Positions 59,725 to 64,000 of a DNA stretch of 64,000 nt are shown in pieces. The translations under genes were made by a program, and so were the position numbers. The DNA lies in contig NC_054867.1 of NCBI RefSeq assembly GCF_018320785.1, positions 53,949,776-54,013,775 on the forward strand, in the 5' to 3' direction. The notes beneath the pieces are model-generated. The model ran no database searches and was not told where the DNA came from. It saw only the letters and a program-made list of their open reading frames with translations. How positions within the stretch are numbered: the stretch's first letter is position 1; each line of letters starts with the position of its first letter. The stretch is from Cheilinus undulatus (lineage: Eukaryota; Chordata; Actinopteri; Labriformes; Labridae).

Positions 59725-62700
59725 AAGAGCCCCAACATTCTATCACATACACACTACCAGCATTCATAAAGAGAGTCCCAACATTCTATCACATACATAC
59801 TACCGTCATTCATAAAGAGAGCCCCAACATTCTATCACATACACACTACCATCAGTCATAAAGAGAGTCCCAACATTATATCATGAACACACTACCATCA
59901 TTCATAAAAAGAGTCCCAACATTCTATCACATACACACTACCATCATTAACAAGAGAGCTCCAACATTCTGTCACATCCACACTACCATCATTCATAAAG
60001 AGAGTCCCAACATTATATTACAAACCTACAACCATCATTCATAAATAGAGCCCCAACATTCTATCACAAACACACTACCATCATTCACAAAGACAGTCCC
60101 AACATTCTGTGACATACTACCATCATTCATAAATAGAGCCCCAACATTCTATCACAAACACACTACCATCATTCATAAAGAGAGTCCCAACATTCTATCA
60201 CATACATACTACCGTCATTCATAAAGAGAGCCCCAACATTCTATCACATACACACTACCATCAGTCATAAAGAGAGTCCCAACATTATATCATGAACACA
60301 CTACCATCATTCATAAAAAGAGTCCCAACATTCTATCACATACACACTTCCATCATTAACAAGAGAGCTCCAACATTCTGTCACATCCACACTACCATCA
60401 TTCATAAAGACAGTCCCAACATTCTGTGACATACTACCATCATTCATAAATAGAGCCCCAACATTCTATCACAAACACACTACCATCATTCACAAAGAGA
60501 GTCCCAACATTCTATCACATCCACACTACCATCATTCATAAAGAGAGCCCCAACATTCTATCACATACACACTACCATCATTCATAGAGTCCCAACATTC
60601 TATCAAACACACTACCATCATTCACAAAGAGAGTCCCAACATTCTATCACATCCACACTACCATCATTCATAAATAGAGCCCCAACATTCTATCACAAAC
60701 ACACTACCATCATTCACAAAGACAGTCCCAACATTCTGTGACATACTACCATCATTCATAAATAGAGCCCCAACATTCTATCACAAACACACTACCATCA
60801 TTCACAAAGAGAGTCCCAACATTCTATCACATCCACACTACCATCATTCATAAAGAGAGCCCCAACATTCTATCAAACACACACTACCATCATTTACAGA
60901 GCCCCAACATTCTATCACAAACACACTACCATCATTCACAAAGAGAGTCCCAACATTCTATCACATCCACACTACCATCATTCATAAAGAGAGCCCCAAC
61001 ATTCTATCAAACACACACTACCATCATTTACAGAGTCCCAACATTCTATCACATACACACTACCATCATTCACAAAGAGAGTCCCAACATTCTATCACAT
61101 CCACACTACCATCATTCATAAAGAGAGCCCCAACATTCTATCACATACACATTACCATCATTCATAAATAGAGTCCCAACATTCTATCACATACACACTA
61201 CCATCAGTCATAAAGAGAGTCCCAACATTACATCACAAACACACTACCATCATTCATAATGAGAGTCCCAACATTCTATCACATACATACTACTGCCATT
61301 CATAAAGAGAGTCCCAACATTCTATCACATACACACTACCATCAGTCATAAAGAGAGTCCCAACATTACATCACAAACACATTACCATCATTCATAATGA
61401 GAGTTCCAACATTCTATAACATACATACTACCGTCATTCATAAAGAGAGCCCAACATTCTATCACATACACACTATCATCATTCACAGAGAGAGTCACAA
61501 CATTCTATCACATACACACTACTATCATTCACAAAGAGAGCTCCAACATTCTGTCACATCCACACTACCATCATTCATAAAGACAGTCCCAACATTACAT
61601 CACATACACACTATCATCATTCAGAGTCCCAACATTCTATAACATACACACTACCATCATTTACAGATTCACAACATTCTATCACATACACACTTCCATC
61701 ATTCACACACAGAGCTCCAACATTCTATCAAACACACACTACCATCATTTACAGAGTCCCAACATTCTATCACATACACACTACCATCATTCACAAAGAG
61801 AGTCCCAACATTCTATCACATCCACACTACCATCATTCATAAAGAGAGCCCCAACATTCTATCACATACACACTACCATCATTCATAAATAGAGTGCCAA
61901 CATTCTATCACATACACACTACCATCAGTCATAAAGAGAGTCCCAACATTACATCACAAACACACTACCATCATTCATAATGAGAGCCCCAACATTCTAT
62001 CACATACACACTATCATCATTCACAAAGAGAGCCCCAACATTCTATCACATACACACTACCATCATTCATAGAGTCCCAACATTCTATCAAACACACTAC
62101 CATCATTCACAAAGACAGTCCCAACATTCTGTGACATACTACCATCATTCATAAATAGAGCCCCAACATTCTATCACAAACACACTACCATCATTCACAA
62201 AGAGAGTCCCAACATTCTATCACATCCACACTACCATCATTCATAAAGAGAGCCCCAACATTCTATCACATACACACTACCATCATTCATAAATAGAGTC
62301 CCAACATTCTATCACATACACACTACCATCAGTCATAAAGAGAGTCCCAACATTACATCACAAACACACTACCATCATTCATAATGAGAGTCCCAACATT
62401 CTATCACATACATACTACCGCCATTCATAAAGAGAGTCCCAACATTCTATCACATACACACTACCATCAGTCATAAAGAGAGTCCCAACATTACATCACA
62501 AACACACTACCATCATTCATAATGAGAGTCCCAACATTCTATAACATACATACTACCATCATTCATAATGAGAGTCCCAACATTCTATAACATACATACT
62601 ACCGTCATTCATAAAGAGAGCCCAACATTCTATCACATACACACTATCATCATTCACAGAGAGAGTCCCAACATTCTGTCACATACACACTATCATCATT

Positions 62701-63605
62701 TACAGAGTCACAACATTCTATCACATACACACTACTATCATTCACAAAGAGAGCTCCAACATTCTGTCACATCCACACTACCATCATTCAGAGTCCCAAC
62801 ATTCTATAACATACACACTACCATCATTTACAGATTCACAACATTCTATCACATACACACTTCCATCATTCACAGAGCTCCAACATTCTATCAAATACAC
62901 ACTACCATCATTCACAAAGAGAGTCCCAACATTCTATCATGCACAATCACACACACCAATCTTTTCCAGAGTCCCAACATTGTCCCTCTCACACACACCC
63001 CACACACACCCCAATCTTTTACAAAGAGAGTCCCAACATTTTATCACATACACACACCTATTATTCACACATAGTTACATTTTATCACACATACACCAAT
63101 ATTTTACCGTCCCAATATTCTATCACATACACACACCTATTATTCACACATAGTTACAACATTTTATCACACATACACCAATCTTTTCCACACTACCATC
63201 ATTCATAAAGAGAGCCCCAACATTCTATCAAACACACACTACCATCATTTACAGAGTCCCAACATTCTATCACATACACACTACCATCATTCACAAAGAG
63301 AGTCCCAACATTCTATCACATCCACACTACCATCATTCATAAAGAGAGCCCCAACATTCTATCACATACACATTACCATCATTCATAAATAGAGTCCCAA
63401 CATTCTATCACATACACACTACCATCAGTCATAAAGAGAGTCCCAACATTACATCACAAACACACTACCATCATTCATAATGAGAGTCCCAACATTCTAT
63501 CACATACATACTACTGCCATTCATAAAGAGAGTCCCAACATTCTATCACATACACACTACCATCAGTCATAAAGAGAGTCCCAACATTCTATCACATACA
63601 CACAC
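59725..63605. repeat. Large 46-bp minisatellite, about 80 copies
   Basis: Unit: agagagtcccaacattctat then cacatacacactaccatcat and six more bases (tcataa). Variants include ccccaac, tccacac, cattcacaaag and short units lacking part of the end (catttacagag). Long stretches recur in the same variant order, e.g. from about 61013, 61731 and 63230, so large blocks were duplicated. The open frame at 62568–63074 is a repeat artefact. Confidence 0.93.
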
Positions 63606-63609
63606 TAGA

Positions 63610-64000
63610 AATATTCCAGGTGTAATGCTCCACAAATTTTTAACTAAATCAAGTATTCTCAGCTGATGAGCTGCTTATTTTCTCCACAACTTTCAAGAAT
63701 CAACAGGAAACATTTTCAACATTTTAGAACAAAATAAAAATATTGAACCGAGCTTTTTTACAGTCCACGTCTTCTTCAATTAACCCTGTTTCCCACAGGT
63801 TAAAGGGATATTTCTCTTTTCGATGGTTATATCATATATGTTAATAGAGGGCTCATTTCATGAAGTAGAAATCATAAAACTGTTACAATCATCTTTTCTG
63901 TTATCTGAAAGTCACTGATGTAGAAATATTTAAACAATAAATGTCGTTTATGTGTCCTGGTGTCTGCCTGCTTCTATTCTGCTGCAAACGTGACCCGGCT
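63610..64000. other. Intergenic DNA, nothing recognised
   Basis: AT-rich unique sequence up to the window edge. No coding exon seen. Confidence 0.4.

Noticed and set aside
62568-63074. 168-codon open frame on the plus strand
   Set aside because: Lies wholly inside the 46-bp minisatellite and has no independent support.

Overview
The window is vertebrate genomic DNA, most likely from a ray-finned (teleost) fish. It holds spliced genes with GT–AG introns and proteins about as similar to human as fish orthologues usually are. Introns and intergenic DNA are AT-rich and packed with short DNA transposons, LINE and SINE remnants, and minisatellites. I see no prokaryotic features.

Four protein-coding loci can be read. 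(1) 1–9079, minus strand: the first two coding exons of a gene for a secreted or membrane protein. It lies just downstream of mcm2 in the same orientation, where podxl2 sits in human, so podxl2 is a candidate name only. (2) 12735–25835, minus: a complete mcm2 (20 coding exons, 887 aa), the MCM2 subunit of the replicative helicase. Its start region carries inverted E2F-type sites. (3) 29504–43429, minus: a complete pigu (12 coding exons, 435 aa), a membrane subunit of the GPI transamidase. (4) 45792–56667, plus: a complete psmf1 (7 coding exons, 274 aa), the proteasome regulator PI31. In all three complete models the exon lengths add up to an intact reading frame, which strongly supports the splice sites chosen. 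pigu and psmf1 are head to head, about 2.4 kb apart. mcm2 and pigu are tandem. The genes do not form one pathway; they are neighbours.

Repeats fill most of the rest. Several families of non-autonomous, hAT-like elements have short inverted termini, and some have 8-bp target duplications. Three of these families have an interior made of degenerate tandem repeats. One lies inside a tRNA-derived SINE with a perfect 8-bp duplication, and another lies inside a second transposon family. Minisatellites include an 11-bp array (950–1650), a 20-bp array (7161–7510), a 23-bp array with a 230-bp higher-order period in pigu intron 1 (about 41930–42925), the same 23-bp unit inverted in psmf1 intron 4 (about 48865–49355), and a roughly 3.9-kb array of a 46-bp unit downstream of psmf1 (about 59725–63605).

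The most interesting leads are the transposons built as termini around minisatellite filler, the 23-bp array that looks as if it grew out of such an element, and a Tyr-to-Phe change in the C-terminal proteasome-binding motif of PSMF1.
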